DNA from: Mycteria americana
Taxonomy: Eukaryota > Chordata > Aves > Ciconiiformes > Ciconiidae
Reading direction: 5' to 3'
Length of the DNA stretch: 64,000 nucleotides
NCBI RefSeq assembly: GCF_035582795.1
Contig: NC_134366.1
Span: forward strand, 107,143,756-107,207,755
Of this stretch, positions 54,301-64,000 are shown piece after piece. Below the pieces are notes generated by a model, which saw only the letters and a list, made by a program, of their open reading frames with translations, had not been told where the DNA came from and ran no database searches. Numbering within the stretch: position 1 is the first letter of the stretch; every line of letters begins with the position of its first letter. A program made the translations under genes and the position numbers.

Positions 54301-57300
54301 GTATCAGTATCTACCACAAATCAGAGAAAAGCACATTTCTTTCTAAAAGCCAAGAAAGACCAGGTCATTTCTGATATCTTGAGTGAAAAAAAAAAAAAAA
54401 TCAACTGCTTTCATCATCTACCAATATCTCAATAGCCTATTGACATTGAACATCTCCTTGACAACCTACTTTGCCACAGCCCTGAGTACCAGATGGATGC
54501 TAAGAGGTCAGCCTATTGCCTCAGAGTGGTATCACAGAATTCCTGGAGAACTCTCAAGCAATTTTGAAATAAACATTCTGACATTGGCTCTACCCATACT
54601 CTTAAGCATGTTTACATTTCCAAGTGACTGTAAATACAAGCATTAAGATGCTGCAAATCCTGATTCATTGTTTGAAGTCGCATGAGCACTTTTTACATAG
54701 AACATCATACAAACTTATTATCTAAGTTGCCTAATAATTTACCCCACAATGTCAGCATTGCGAGCCCCTGATGTTACAGTGCTCAAACAGTATATTAAAT
54801 AACCATAAAGTAAGCCTGCACATACTTATCTGTTCTCTCCAGTACTTTTCTAAGGTTTAAGTAATAGTAGCACTTCTTAATGCATTGAATTCGAAAGAAA
54901 ATTAAAGGTATGCTATTAAACTGGAGGAGAACTGCACAACAGCTTACCTCCCACAGACAAATATATCTCCTATGTACTGCATTTGGAATATGTGTAACAA
55001 TGCTTGTTGATATTAAGCTCTCTCACTGCTTTACCATTTTTTGTAACACATCATTAATTTTACATAGTCACAGCTTTAAAACAATAACTCTGCTTTTTCT
55101 AACAGCTGAAAAAAAAATAATGCAGTCAAACTGGTCTCAGATTCTTTTAATACAAGAAACAAACCAAATTAGATGGTAACCACCTTGTTAGCTCCACTGA
55201 AACCACAGATACACAAGTGAAAAGTTTTATAAGAGAATTTTACAGCTGTTACCTACCTTTGACAGTAAAAACATTCTCTTTCAGTCTTATAGAATCATCT
55301 TCAGTTTCTGGAAGTTGCTTTGATTTTGTACACACTTTCCAAATTCTTATCAAACAATCCTGAGCACAGCTTGCTAAGAAAAGGTCTTCACCTATTCGGG
55401 GTTAAAAAAAAAAAAAATTACAGCCATGTTTTCATTGCTTTTTCATCGCAACCACTGCCATGACCAACCTACCATCTTTCCAAACATGCACTACAGCATT
55501 GTTCTAATTTTTCCTGTTGTACACAGTATCATAAACTGCTGGTTTATTTCAACATCAACTCACTCTCCCATTTCAAACTCACTACTAGTTTCTAACACAC
55601 TGACTATGGACATTTCTCTGCTTATAAGACATAGAAGACATGGTAAATACTGTACATATTGTACATATACTTCCCTGCTACTTATGGCCTTCACTCTCGA
55701 AATTCTGACAGCCTCAATACTCTTCAAGAACTCCTTTCCTCCTTTTCTTTCTTCAGGATTGTAGCATCCTCCAATTCCTTCTATTTTATTTTTGCCATTG
55801 CAAGAACCATTTGATTAGTTAATGTCTGAATAGGTTCTCCTCTTAATCTCCTATTCTTAAAAAAAAAAAAGGGGGGGGACACGACGTACTATTTCCCCCT
55901 ACTTTCCTCCCTTTGAAAAAGCAGCCAACTCTTCCTCACTCAGATACAAACATCTGCATATTGAAAAGGGCAAGTTGCTAAAACTCCTATTTGTTTGCAT
56001 TTAGGTACCAGTCAGGTAAACATACTTGAAGCAATCAAGAAAAAATGAGGGATGTGAGTGTTCTGTATCAGTCCTACTGTAGCCATAATTTTTATAACTA
56101 AAATATAACTGCAGTATAGGTTCAATAATTCTTATGTTTCAACAGGACACAGAGTTTTACCTTGATTTTTAGTATTTGTACCAACATCTTGGGGGGGAAA
56201 AGAAAGAAAAAAAAAAAATCACAACCACAAGAACTTAGGCGCTACAGTGCATCAAAGCCATCTGTTGGAGGGGTAAAGCAGCAGTACTGTCATTAAACCA
56301 GTATTCCACTTTAGTCATCTTTCATACTGACCACAGACTGCCCATTCAACGCCTCTTATCCAATCTTCATGGCCAGGGAGTATCAACGTTTTCTGAAACT
56401 GAATAAAAATTTCTGTACATTACAGAAATGCACTTAATTACCATGCACATATCAGCAATTAGCTTTGGATTTTCAAGTCTCTTATATTTACAGCTTCTAT
56501 TATTTGAAACTGGAAAAATAAGCTGCTACTAAGGATTGCAATTTACTGATAGATTCTAAACAGACCTTTTTGGTTTTGCCACCATTGGGTAAACATGTCA
56601 CATTATGGCACTTCCCACATATGAGCAGGAAAGAATGAGAATTTAAGGTGCTCACCTTAAAGAGGCTACAGTCTCTCTATGATAGAGATGAAAATATTTT
56701 TAAGTTTATCAGGCTTATAGTGGTACACAAAGAATAACATAATGCAGGTATGACATGGTAAATAACTTCTATTACACATGTGAAGTGGATGCAATTGCAG
56801 ATGGTGTGGAAAATGAATACAGGTAAAATCAAGTATAAAGAGAAGAGTAGATGTTTTAAAGTTATTTCAATAATTAGTTTGTAATATAATACTATAAATA
56901 AGAATTACGTATGGGGCTAGAAATATTCCCTATGTTTCTTAAGTTTATTGACTAAGTTTCTAAGGAAGGTATACTTCAAGAACTGTATCTGCTGATGGAA
57001 AACTCTGCATGAACACAGGCTCAAGAACACAGGAGTACAAACACAGTCCGGATTCCCTTTTAAGAACTTTCATAAGTAGCATATATTCATTCATAACACA
57101 TATAATATTACCATTTTATTTTGATTCAATTAAGGTACAAGTGTTTACTGCTTACTTAGCATTGAAACCATTTCTATTTTTCTTTGCCCAGAAAAAGCCC
57201 TACTTCTATGACATTTTTTGATCCCAAGTTGACTTGAAATGTCTGAAACTGCACAAGTCTGCAACTGAGGTCTCTTTCCCTAGAAGGAGGGGAGGAGAGA

Positions 57301-60300
57301 AAGGGGGAGAGGTGGGGGCAAAGGGGGGGGGAAGCCTTTCTCATTGTGGTGCTGCTCTTTCTCTAAATGTCTGTCTTCGGCTTCAGAGGAGATGGTGAGC
57401 AACAGTAACTCACCCAAAGGAAAGATTTGTATGAAAAAATGAGTATATTAAAAAAAAAAAAAAAACCACACAACCATACTCAGAAATCAGTGCGTCTCTC
57501 TGGTCCAACATTCCTGATACTCTCCAAAATCACCTTCCAATCAAACATTACTCAGCTTCTGCTTGTACTACGTTTGCAGCCTTAATATTACAGAACAATT
57601 TGCATATGAGATACATGACTAGAATAGCTTAACAGAAACTTCCAAATCAGAAAGTTTTGGTCTTAAGAATGTGTTCTCACAGCCACCTAAGCCTGATTTG
57701 GCTAGTCACTTCCGCACTCACTAGCACTTCTGGATGTAGCATTCAAGATGGGTGTTTAACATAAACATCTAACTGGTTATACGTAAATAAAGGCAGGAAC
57801 AGCCCAGGAAGCAAGATCAAACAGCGAACTAAAGGTTTTTCTGAAGACTACATGTTTCTGGCAATACATTAAAAAAAAAAAAAAAAAAAAAAATCCTTTT
57901 AGCAATTCATTTTCAGGTAATAGATAAAACACCTATTTATTCATTCATTCATATGATCTTTGACAAAATGCTCTGTATTTTACATTCACCAAGATTACTT
58001 GGAAAATTTATTCCCAACTGAAAGATTGGTTCAGGTTGAACTGTTGCTAACATTCTTGTCTTTTATGGTTCCTTTTATGTTAGACAGCATGCATATCACC
58101 TGAAACTTGACTTCAATATTAATCTAAACACACATCTAATCATTTTCCTATTTTTAATTTCAAGGCATTGTGGGTTGGTTTTTTTTATATTACCCTTATC
58201 ATCTCACATCAAAGAGAACTATTAAGAAAAGCAAACATTTGTTTTCTCTTTAAAGAGTAAAACTAATTACTTTGAGGTAATTAATACCACCCCAGGTTTC
58301 TAAGTCATTCCCAAATAGTCTTTTAGGCACTACTTAGCCTTGAGTCAAGCATGCAGTTCTTTTGTGCTATAGAACAAGCATTCACTCAAAATTTTCAAGA
58401 TATTGTTTCCCATAAAAATAAAAATTGTCCACTGAAACCTGAAACTGAGCAAGGAGTAGTATTGCTGTTATGCTTTCAGCTTGGGGGTTTTGTATTGTTT
58501 TTGCCATTTTCTTTGAAGTCTGTGTCTCTTGGTATCACACATTCAGTTCGTTCAGATGTATTATGTTCTAAAACTGCCACAATGGTCATTATTTTTAAAT
58601 GATCAAAGTTTTTATTATTGCTTAGGTTACATTTACAAGTGTTTTGATCTATCATTCTTCTCAATTTTACAGATTTTGTTTCTATAGTCTCATACTTCTC
58701 CTTCTCTATTTCAGTTTTCCCCTTGGTCCTCACTGGATACATAAGAAGTTACAGTACCAACAGTTAAATCTAACAAAACCTCATGGTCCGACTCACAGGC
58801 TTTCCCATGCCTCTTAACTAATCTTTGAACATTTTTGCGTAGCAGCAATCTGGTTTCTTTTCTTTCAGGCACAGGATAAAGCTGTTCTGTAGGTAGCAGA
58901 ACTAATGAAGTCACGTTGTCTGTGGACATGCCCACCACACTCTGAACAACTAACCCTGCCCACTCCTTGGGTACATGTCCTTCAGGACCAGGCTGGTACT
59001 ATTGTTTGGCAAATTTGGCAACAGAGGTCCAAGTCTTCTCAGTTTTTCTCCACTGGACACTAGATGCGATATCCCTCCTCTATCCAGCTGTTAATCTCAT
59101 CAAATTAGAAAGAGCCTGAATTATCTCTGAGTCTCTCATTCCACTTTTCAATTAGGCCAAATTATTGGGTGGGAAATATAGTCAAACATGCACCGCAAAA
59201 TCTTCTCACAGAAACCAAGCTCAACATAGAAATGTTTTGTTTCAAAACTCTATTTTGTTCCTCTGGTTTACTTACTTCCCCTCCATAGGCCTGTAATATC
59301 TCAAGCAGGAAGACATATAATGGTTTCTGAAAGATTTTTCCCTGGATACTTTTATAAATCAATACCCTCTTTCAAGAACTCAGAAAAGCAAAGAGTTCAT
59401 TTTATGTCTACTGCTTAACACAGTAAGGGACCTCTGGGTAGAGAGTCTTAAATGATTTGAAGCCTGCCCACTCAATTTAAAAAAACAAGCAGTTTTTATG
59501 AATAAATATATTTCAACTGTAAAATTAATGAGTTTACCAAAAGGTAGCCTGAATCAGCTAACTGCAGATGCCTCATCCTCCCTCAGAGTATAACAGTGCC
59601 CTCCAAGTTTCATTAGAACAACCCATTATGAACTTACATTCTACCTTTGGGTTCATACAATCTTTTTTAGGGTGTTAACTAAAGGAAGAGGTTTCCAAGA
59701 GTCACAATTAACAGGACAGAGCTACAGGCCCTTACCAGTGAGGGAAGGACACAGAAGTTTAGATTCTAATCACTCTTCTACGGTCAGTTCTAGTAAAAAA
59801 TGGCAGGACAACAGTAACACTTCCTTCAAATACCTTTAAAAGTACTACAGAAGCCATAAAAAAAGGTGTCAGCAGATCTGAGAAAACCTGACTAAAGAGG
59901 AGAACCTCCCTTTAGCAGGTAGGAAGGAATTTATGTGAGAAGGCTCGCAAGGATGTTTTCATTCTGTTAATAGCTGTAATGCACTACCCAGGCACTTTTA
60001 CTACACATGGAATCAAATTTGGGCTTTTCTCTTTGGGGTTTGTACAGTCTACTTAGTTAAAAGAGATGTTCTGGAAAGTTAAGGTATACACCAACCAGAA
60101 GTCCCACCTCATTTAAAAAAGAGAGACTCTGAAGGCCAACTCTGCCAGGACAGCTGGTGAAAATACTTCCTAAAATTGAAGGGGTGAAAAATAACACATG
60201 TAAAATAAAAGAAAATTCCTCACCCCTTGTATGAATAAAGTTTTCTACCTCCAAAAAAAGCACCATAAACTTGCTTATGAAGCTGGAGATGGAGCTTGTT

Positions 60301-61738
60301 TATTCCAGCTACCTTCCTTTATACTCCGCAGACTGACTGCATTTAAGAATGGCTAAGAATGTTGTTATACTCAAAAGTTTGGTCAATAACTGGCAAAATA
60401 AGTTATGGATCTCTGAACATTTTTGGCAGTCAAACCGCATACTATTTGTTAATCTGAACCATACAAGAAAACAAGTTCCAGATTTTGAATGAGGAAAATC
60501 AACTGCACAGCCCCTGAGATAAGTGTCTTTCTTTAGCACACTGAATCACGAGTGGCATTCTGCCATTGCTAATTCCCAGAGAATGTCATTAAACTGATTT
60601 AACTCATGAGCTACATAGAGAGGAGAAAAAAAAAGAAAAAGCTAAGAAAGTGACCCTTCTTTCCCACTCAGTGGTCAAGAAATCACTGAACATAGCAGAT
60701 AAAGGATGAAGTATTTTAAAGGATTAAGTATTTCTTTTTATTGACGACAAAAAAAAAAATCTTATTATTGTATATGGCAGTGTGAACAGGCAAAATTATC
60801 TATAAAGTAGCTTTTATCTCTCTCAAAAAGCAAAAAGGAGTATCTATTCTTTAATCTCTAAGGGGACTGTGTCTGAACAAATCCAGAAAAGTGGTTCCTA
60901 CACATGTCAGTTTCAATGGGGGGTTCTGAATGTTAGGTTCATCGGTGCATTGGGGGCACTGTTTGTGGTTTGAGGGGTTTTTTTAAGGGAGTGATAGAGA
61001 GAAAGAAGTGACATTGACTTCTGTTTTGGAAAAGTCATTCAACACATGCTTTAGAGTCTAACAAAACTTCTGAACAGATGCAAGAGAGGACAGAATCTCT
61101 TTCTAGTGCTCCAAAGGAACATTTATCTCTATGAAAAACTAAGGATTGCCAGCTTCCAAATAATACGTGAAAAATGTGCATGCTTTTAGAAGATCAGATA
61201 CTCCTTCAAATACTTCTTTCAACATTCCCAAGCATTCAGCACAAAGGGCATGCTTAGCAACAAACATACAATTCCAGAGAGAAATCATATCAGTTTTATT
61301 ATAAGAATTTATAGACTGAACGTAACATCATTTCCATATGAACCATTCAACGCATGGATACTCAATAAAGAAGGACGGTCGTAGCTATTTTGTATCAGTG
61401 GGAATAGAAACACAGGCTATCTTCACACAGGGAAAAAATAAGAAAAACTAACACTTTTATGCACTGAATCCAACTTCAACATTCTGTATGTGCATCTCAT
61501 CATTACCTAGAAAAATGGATGAACTATTTGAAAAGAGGTAGTTGTATGTGATGGCTATCTAGAGACAGATAGTAGTTATGGAACAACCTCAGAAAAAAAT
61601 CAGCAGTACATATGAAAAGAAAAGAAGCAGAAGAACCGAGTAATGTTCTGAGCAAGAGACAAAAACTAATTACCTGACCATTCTGCTGTATAAACAAACT
61701 TATTTTGCAGTCATCACCACCGCAAGCCAATATTGGCA
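32499..61738 (-). CDS. ELP2: ELP2, Elongator complex protein 2 (partial, 17 exons, 5' end outside window)
   Basis: Elp2 is a scaffold subunit of the Elongator complex, which builds the carboxymethyl-type modifications on wobble uridines of tRNAs; the mammalian protein was also named StIP1 for binding STAT3. The family folds as two seven-bladed WD40 propellers. Seventeen exons with compatible splice phases join into 1,955 nt with no internal stop, about 650 residues, aligning end to end with human ELP2 from about residue 176 to its C terminus. Visible landmarks are '[12 protein letters not shown]', '[11 protein letters not shown]', '[11 protein letters not shown]', '[15 protein letters not shown]', '[17 protein letters not shown]', '[15 protein letters not shown]', '[17 protein letters not shown]', '[14 protein letters not shown]' and '[13 protein letters not shown]'. 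Introns range from 128 bp to about 5.3 kb. Fifteen of the 16 introns between these exons are GT-AG and one is GC-AG. The four or so N-terminal exons and the promoter are not in the window. There is no sign of pseudogenisation. In mammals this gene sits head to head with SLC39A6, so that gene would be expected beyond 64 kb. Confidence 0.97.
33281..33312. repeat. T32 homopolymer in the last ELP2 intron
   Basis: Uninterrupted run of 32 T on the plus strand, so A32 on the ELP2 coding strand, between the last two coding exons. I saw no retroelement body next to it. Confidence 0.95.
33633..33746 (-). CDS. ELP2: ELP2 exon ([18 protein letters not shown])
   Basis: 114 nt. Acceptor TCTCTTGATAG, donor GTATGT. 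It encodes [19 protein letters not shown], aligned with RYVVAVGLECGKICLYTWK in human, and [13 protein letters not shown]. Phase 2 at both ends. Confidence 0.96.
34276..34418 (-). CDS. ELP2: ELP2 exon ([15 protein letters not shown])
   Basis: 143 nt. Acceptor TTCTTTACAG, donor GTATTG. It encodes [19 protein letters not shown] and [17 protein letters not shown]. The acidic loop differs from human while the flanking beta strands are conserved. Phase 0 in, phase 2 out. Confidence 0.95.
34922..35043 (-). CDS. ELP2: ELP2 exon ([17 protein letters not shown])
   Basis: 122 nt. Acceptor TTTTATTTCAG, donor GTAATT. It encodes [19 protein letters not shown] and [20 protein letters not shown] then [12 protein letters not shown] and GSRDKK are diagnostic of ELP2. 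Phase 1 in, phase 0 out. Confidence 0.97.
36666..36852 (-). CDS. ELP2: ELP2 exon ([20 protein letters not shown])
   Basis: 187 nt. Acceptor CATCAATACAG, donor GTAAGA. It encodes [20 protein letters not shown], then [20 protein letters not shown] and [14 protein letters not shown], almost the same as human ELP2. Phase 0 in, phase 1 out. Confidence 0.97.
37288..37360 (-). CDS. ELP2: ELP2 exon ([20 protein letters not shown])
   Basis: 73 nt. Acceptor TTTATTTCAG, donor GTAAGA. The first base completes the Leu codon, then come [20 protein letters not shown] and SACK. This is the first strand set of a blade in the second propeller. Confidence 0.96.
41306..41363 (-). CDS. ELP2: ELP2 exon ([16 protein letters not shown])
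   Basis: 58 nt. Acceptor GTCTCTTAG, donor GTAAGT. It encodes [19 protein letters not shown] and the first two bases of a Leu codon. It is separated from the previous exon by only 128 bp, the shortest intron of the gene in this window. Confidence 0.96.
41492..41587 (-). CDS. ELP2: ELP2 exon (variable inter-propeller segment)
   Basis: 96 nt. Acceptor CTTTGAATAG, donor GTATGA. It encodes [19 protein letters not shown] and FQPLILT. This is the least conserved stretch of the gene here, aligning with the human segment around 'QPSDEEELL...FQPSILT'. Both phases fit the neighbouring exons. Confidence 0.93.
43400..43690 (+). repeat. Unclassified dispersed repeat, copy B, in an ELP2 intron
   Basis: Same block order as 3440-3790 (CTACTCCCAGACCCATCACA, CAGGAGAGCC, GGGAAAGAGCATTT, CAGGATGTTTAGGG). 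It lies antisense to ELP2. The 107-codon ORF across it (43380-43703) has no recognisable product. Confidence 0.6.
43922..43991 (-). CDS. ELP2: ELP2 exon ([18 protein letters not shown])
   Basis: 70 nt. Acceptor AATTCAG, immediately preceded on the coding strand by a run of 25 T (43999-44023). Donor GTATGG. It encodes [20 protein letters not shown], a segment conserved in ELP2. Phase 0 in, phase 1 out. Confidence 0.96.
43999..44023. repeat. A25 run (T25 on ELP2 strand) beside a splice acceptor
   Basis: A pure 25-nt run whose complement is the polypyrimidine tract of the ELP2 exon ending at 43991. Only five bases separate it from the acceptor AG (43993-43992). Confidence 0.95.
46080..46268 (-). 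CDS. ELP2: ELP2 exon ([20 protein letters not shown])
   Basis: 189 nt, 63 codons and the longest exon seen here, phase 0 at both ends. Acceptor TTTGTTTAG, donor GTAAGT. It encodes [39 protein letters not shown] and [11 protein letters not shown]. This is the junction region between the two propellers in ELP2. Confidence 0.97.
49545..49694 (-). CDS. ELP2: ELP2 exon ([17 protein letters not shown])
   Basis: 150 nt, 50 codons, phase 0 at both ends. Acceptor TTTTTAATAG, donor GTATGA. It encodes [20 protein letters not shown], then [20 protein letters not shown] and APWKRK. GH...WD and D-Q-T-T-R-L-F are the canonical WD-blade positions. Confidence 0.97.
50180..50311 (-). CDS. ELP2: ELP2 exon ([18 protein letters not shown])
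   Basis: 132 nt, exactly 44 codons, phase 0 at both ends. Acceptor TTAATTCAG, donor GTACGT. It encodes [20 protein letters not shown] and the blade ending [13 protein letters not shown]. Conservation with human ELP2 is very high. Confidence 0.97.
50717..50737 (-). repeat. C-rich tract, G-rich on the ELP2 strand
   Basis: C7-A-C5-A-C7 on the plus strand gives G7-T-G5-T-G7 in the nascent ELP2 RNA. It lies within the intron just upstream of the exon at 50180-50311 in window order. Confidence 0.8.
52329..52429 (-). CDS. ELP2: ELP2 exon with GC donor ([15 protein letters not shown])
   Basis: 101 nt. Acceptor TTGTACTGTAG. The donor reads CAG|GCAAGT, a GC-AG intron with an otherwise perfect donor consensus. 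It encodes [20 protein letters not shown] and [10 protein letters not shown], nearly identical to human ELP2. It ends in phase 0, and the next exon begins VRVGEVGG, as in human. No GT donor in frame is apparent at this exon end. Confidence 0.95.
54215..54310 (-). CDS. ELP2: ELP2 exon ([11 protein letters not shown])
   Basis: 96 nt. Acceptor TTTGTGGTAG, donor GTAAAA. It encodes [20 protein letters not shown] then WQPSFSK. The [13 protein letters not shown] stretch matches GHENWVNAVHWQP of human ELP2. Phase 1 in, phase 1 out. Confidence 0.96.
55257..55391 (-). CDS. ELP2: ELP2 exon ([17 protein letters not shown])
   Basis: 135 nt. Acceptor CCCGAATAG, donor GTAGGT. It encodes [19 protein letters not shown], then an acidic/basic linker with [14 protein letters not shown]. 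The linker corresponds to the loop containing 'DDDNIRLKEN' in human ELP2, between blades of the first propeller. Phase 1 in, phase 1 out. Confidence 0.96.
56332..56398 (-). CDS. ELP2: ELP2 exon ([11 protein letters not shown])
   Basis: 67 nt. Acceptor TTATTCAG, donor GTCAGT, a less common GT donor. It encodes [20 protein letters not shown] and ends one base into a Gly codon. The [11 protein letters not shown] core is a WD-repeat start shared with the mammalian protein. The intron upstream is about 5.3 kb, the longest seen in this gene here. Confidence 0.96.
57289..57331 (+). repeat. G-quadruplex-like tract in ELP2 intron
   Basis: Four G runs of 4, 5, 5 and 9 on the plus strand (57289-57292, 57303-57307, 57314-57318, 57323-57331), separated by 10, 6 and 4 bases. 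It is on the template strand relative to ELP2. Confidence 0.6.
57871..57893. repeat. A23 homopolymer
   Basis: Uninterrupted run of 23 A within the longest ELP2 intron in the window. No SINE or LINE body was recognised upstream. Confidence 0.95.
61674..61738 (-). CDS. ELP2: ELP2 exon, first in window (VPILACGG...)
   Basis: 65 nt. Acceptor TTTCCAG, donor GTAATT. The preceding exon must supply the first G of the Val codon. It encodes [20 protein letters not shown] and a last Gln, matching the WD blade of human ELP2 that reads PILACGNDDCRI. Human exon 4 should precede it; nothing matching is visible up to 64000. Confidence 0.95.
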
Positions 61739-62206
61739 CTGGAAAGGAAAAAAAAAAAAAGTCTTCATTACTCAAGTTACAAAATCTAATATTACAGGAT
61801 ATGAAAAATCATATAAATAATATAAAAATCAATAGAGTATCAATAAATATGTTAATAGAAACAGACAGGCAAGCACGATACCACTTTTTTAATGTTTTCT
61901 AAATTAGACACCTAATACTATTTGAAATAAACTAGTATCTCAAGAACACAAAACTCAGAAGTTATTTTGGCATGTAAATAATATCTACAAATACTTAAGA
62001 TGCTAAAGAGTAGTCTCCTTCAAGCTCACGTATCTGTAGGAAGTTCAAGTATTAGAGATTTTTAATTAATTATGTTTATTTTATTGACATCAACAGGCAT
62101 TTGCTCTAAACACAAAAGGAGCAAGCAGCAAAACAAAATTACTCAGAACTAATACAGTTCAAGTTCCTAAATCAACCCAAATAAATATGCAGATGGAGTT
62201 AGCGGC

Positions 62207-62241
62207 GGGGGGGGGGGGGGGGGGGACGGGGGGGGGACGGG
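62207..62241 (+). repeat. G19-AC-G9-AC-GGG tract
   Basis: A run of 19 G, then AC, nine G, AC and three G on the plus strand. It has strong potential to form a G-quadruplex on the ELP2 template strand and is likely hard to sequence accurately. Confidence 0.85.
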
Positions 62242-63316
62242 ACACGGACAAAAAAAGGAAAACAGACCACCACTCACTGTACACAAGGATATGAAAGCAA
62301 TTAACGTTATTATACACCTACTCAAGTCTTGAGTAGCAGTTTACTTCTCCAAGCTATCTAGAAGGTGCACAAAAAACGTAAGTCTATTGAATCAAACCAG
62401 ACAAATTTATGTCTAAGTGGAAAACAAGAGAAGTTAGGCAGTGTATTAGTTCATCTCTCCCACAGAAGACGATGGGGAAAAGTAGTTAATCCTTACTCCA
62501 CTATTTTCGGCTCATTAGGATGAAGTAGTACTGCTAGGGACTGAAATCGTAAAAGAAAAGGAATTAATTAGAAAATTATGAAGAAATAAGTTACTGGGGT
62601 TAGGCATTCACATTTGTCAAGTCTGGGTAGACAACAAAATACTAAATTTCACTAAAATCAACTACTTCATTTAAAAAACCCAAATGTCATCCCTTTAAAC
62701 AGGTATTTTAACCTTTATTATGGGTAAACCAAAAAGCAACTTGAATATTCATAATAAGTTTATGCTCTACGCTAATTTCCTCCTTGTGTCTGTACCAAAT
62801 CTCTGCCTAGTTATCTGCTGCTCCTCTCATACTTCTAACTCACATTTCACCTTCTTACACCTCCATCACTTGCTTCTTCTCGTCAACCTAAGTCACATTT
62901 CACCTCCATCTCCTCCTTGCCTTACACGAGGCCAAAAAAGACTGCTTTGGTAATGAGCTGTTTTGAAAGAAGACCTGGTCTTCATGTCCACAGAAACTGG
63001 GCAAGAGTAAGGTTTTTTCCCCCAAAATACGACACAATGCATGTTCTTAGAGTCTGTATCATCCTTTCCCGAGAAATACATTTTATGGGCCATTACAGTA
63101 ATTACATACTTACATGGAATAAAAGTTTGACTAATAAAAACAAGAAGAGAATTATGATCTAGTTGCTGTATCAGACAAATGCAAATGCTTTCACACAAAA
63201 AATTCTATCAAGAAATATATAACTGGCAAAACCAGATTATTATATAGTTTTTTACATAAATGTTCTAGAGTAATAGAATTTGGATCTGATGGAGATAAAG
63301 TCCTGCAAAGGAAATT

Positions 63317-63337
63317 AAAAAAAAAAAAAAAAAAAAA
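63317..63337. repeat. A21 homopolymer
   Basis: Uninterrupted run of 21 A upstream of the first ELP2 exon in the window. Confidence 0.95.
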
Positions 63338-64000
63338 GAGTTAGTTGGAAACTGTGGTCCAATTGCAATGGGGACAATATGATCGGCAAAGCTCTTTCAA
63401 GTTCACTCGCTCTTCTTCACCTCTCGCAATTCAGTTCTGAAGAGACAATTCTTATTTGTCAGAGACCAAGCTACGGCACCGCAATTACCCAGGTGGTAGG
63501 AAGAATCGCAGTATATGACAAAAACGCTGATCAAGATCTGTAAAATAGTAAATCCTGTTCCCAGTATTTTAGAATCAGACATTGCAAGGCAAAAAAACCC
63601 CAATCAAACAAAACAGGAGGAAGCTTTTCTTCAAGACTCAAAAAACAACTGTAAAGAAACTCCTTAACTAAGAAGCTGCCAGTGAAGTGCTTAAACTATA
63701 ATGCAGCTGCAAATGACTGTTCAGGTTTTTTTATGAGCAGTCTATTGTCTTTCCCCATTTGACTTCTTCACAAAAATGATTCTTAACTTTTTTTTTTTTT
63801 TAAATCATTTATTTTCAAGGTCAATCAGTTAAAATACTAGGCATCATGAACTTCAATGTCTTTTGAAAGTTAAAGCATCCATTATGTATGAATCAATTCT
63901 CAATGCGAGCTTTAAATTTTTTTGCTCGGTGAAATCAGAGGTTACTGTAAATGCTGCTAGTTCAGGAGAGTAGTTTACGACTTTCAGAAAAGTAATTCTG

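Larger units (their letters stand above)
56399..61673 (-). other. ELP2 intron, about 5.3 kb
   Basis: The longest intron seen here. It holds the G-rich tract at 57289, the A23 run at 57871, and a cluster of minus-strand ORFs of 66-88 codons between 58476 and 60539 that match nothing I recognise. Confidence 0.8.
61739..64000 (-). other. ELP2 upstream intron (exons 1-4 not found)
   Basis: No ELP2 N-terminal segment was recognised here, and no CpG island or promoter is visible, so the region is most likely intron. It contains a G19-AC-G9 tract at 62207-62236 and an A21 run at 63317-63337. A 66-codon minus-strand ORF at 63403-63603 has a hydrophobic stretch but no match. Confidence 0.6.

Noticed and set aside
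63403..63603. 66-codon minus-strand ORF with a hydrophobic stretch, considered as ELP2 exon 4
   Set aside because: The hydrophobic pattern is only superficially like the human exon. No donor with the required phase lies at the right place.
1..64000. CRISPR arrays, operons, prophage or other prokaryotic systems
   Set aside because: The window is vertebrate genomic DNA. The only regular arrays are satellite-type repeats.

Overview
This is vertebrate nuclear DNA, almost certainly avian. It is AT-rich and sparsely coding, with split exons and GT-AG (once GC-AG) introns. It carries CR1 LINE 3' ends, including one with the typical bird tail of GATTCTGT-type octamers, and a solo LTR of a type I know from many neoavian birds. 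Those repeats make a neoavian bird more likely than chicken; that is inference.

The only gene I can support with confidence is ELP2 (Elongator complex protein 2, a double WD40 propeller). It lies on the minus strand from about 31.2 kb to beyond 61.7 kb. Seventeen coding exons were placed with splice sites and phases. Joined, they give 1,955 nt of unbroken frame and about 650 residues, from 'PILACGGDD' to the stop codon at 32499-32501. This corresponds to roughly residue 176 to the end of the 826-residue human protein. The first exons, about 175 residues, are not recognisable in the window and should lie beyond position 64000. The 3' UTR probably runs to two AATAAA signals near 31.25 kb.

Positions 1-31.2 kb, downstream of ELP2, contain no gene I can recognise. 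They hold a 190-bp direct duplication followed by an exon-like 29-codon membrane microORF (about 1.0 kb), an unclassified dispersed repeat with degenerate tandem units (3.4-4.5 kb), a solo LTR (5.7-6.3 kb), several CR1 fragments (10.2, 16.4, 22.3 and 23.8 kb), a possible decayed LINE reverse-transcriptase fragment (11.0-11.4 kb), two small CpG-dense patches (11.6 and 13.9 kb) and a higher-order minisatellite (12.9-13.5 kb) that creates long spurious ORFs on both strands.

From 31.2 to 64 kb the sequence is ELP2 exons and introns plus simple repeats: long A/T runs, G-quadruplex-like G runs, and a second copy of the 3.5-kb dispersed repeat at 43.4 kb. I found no new biological system. The items most worth a second look are the microORF exon candidate, the GC-AG intron, the 25-nt pure-T tract beside an ELP2 splice acceptor and the minisatellite.
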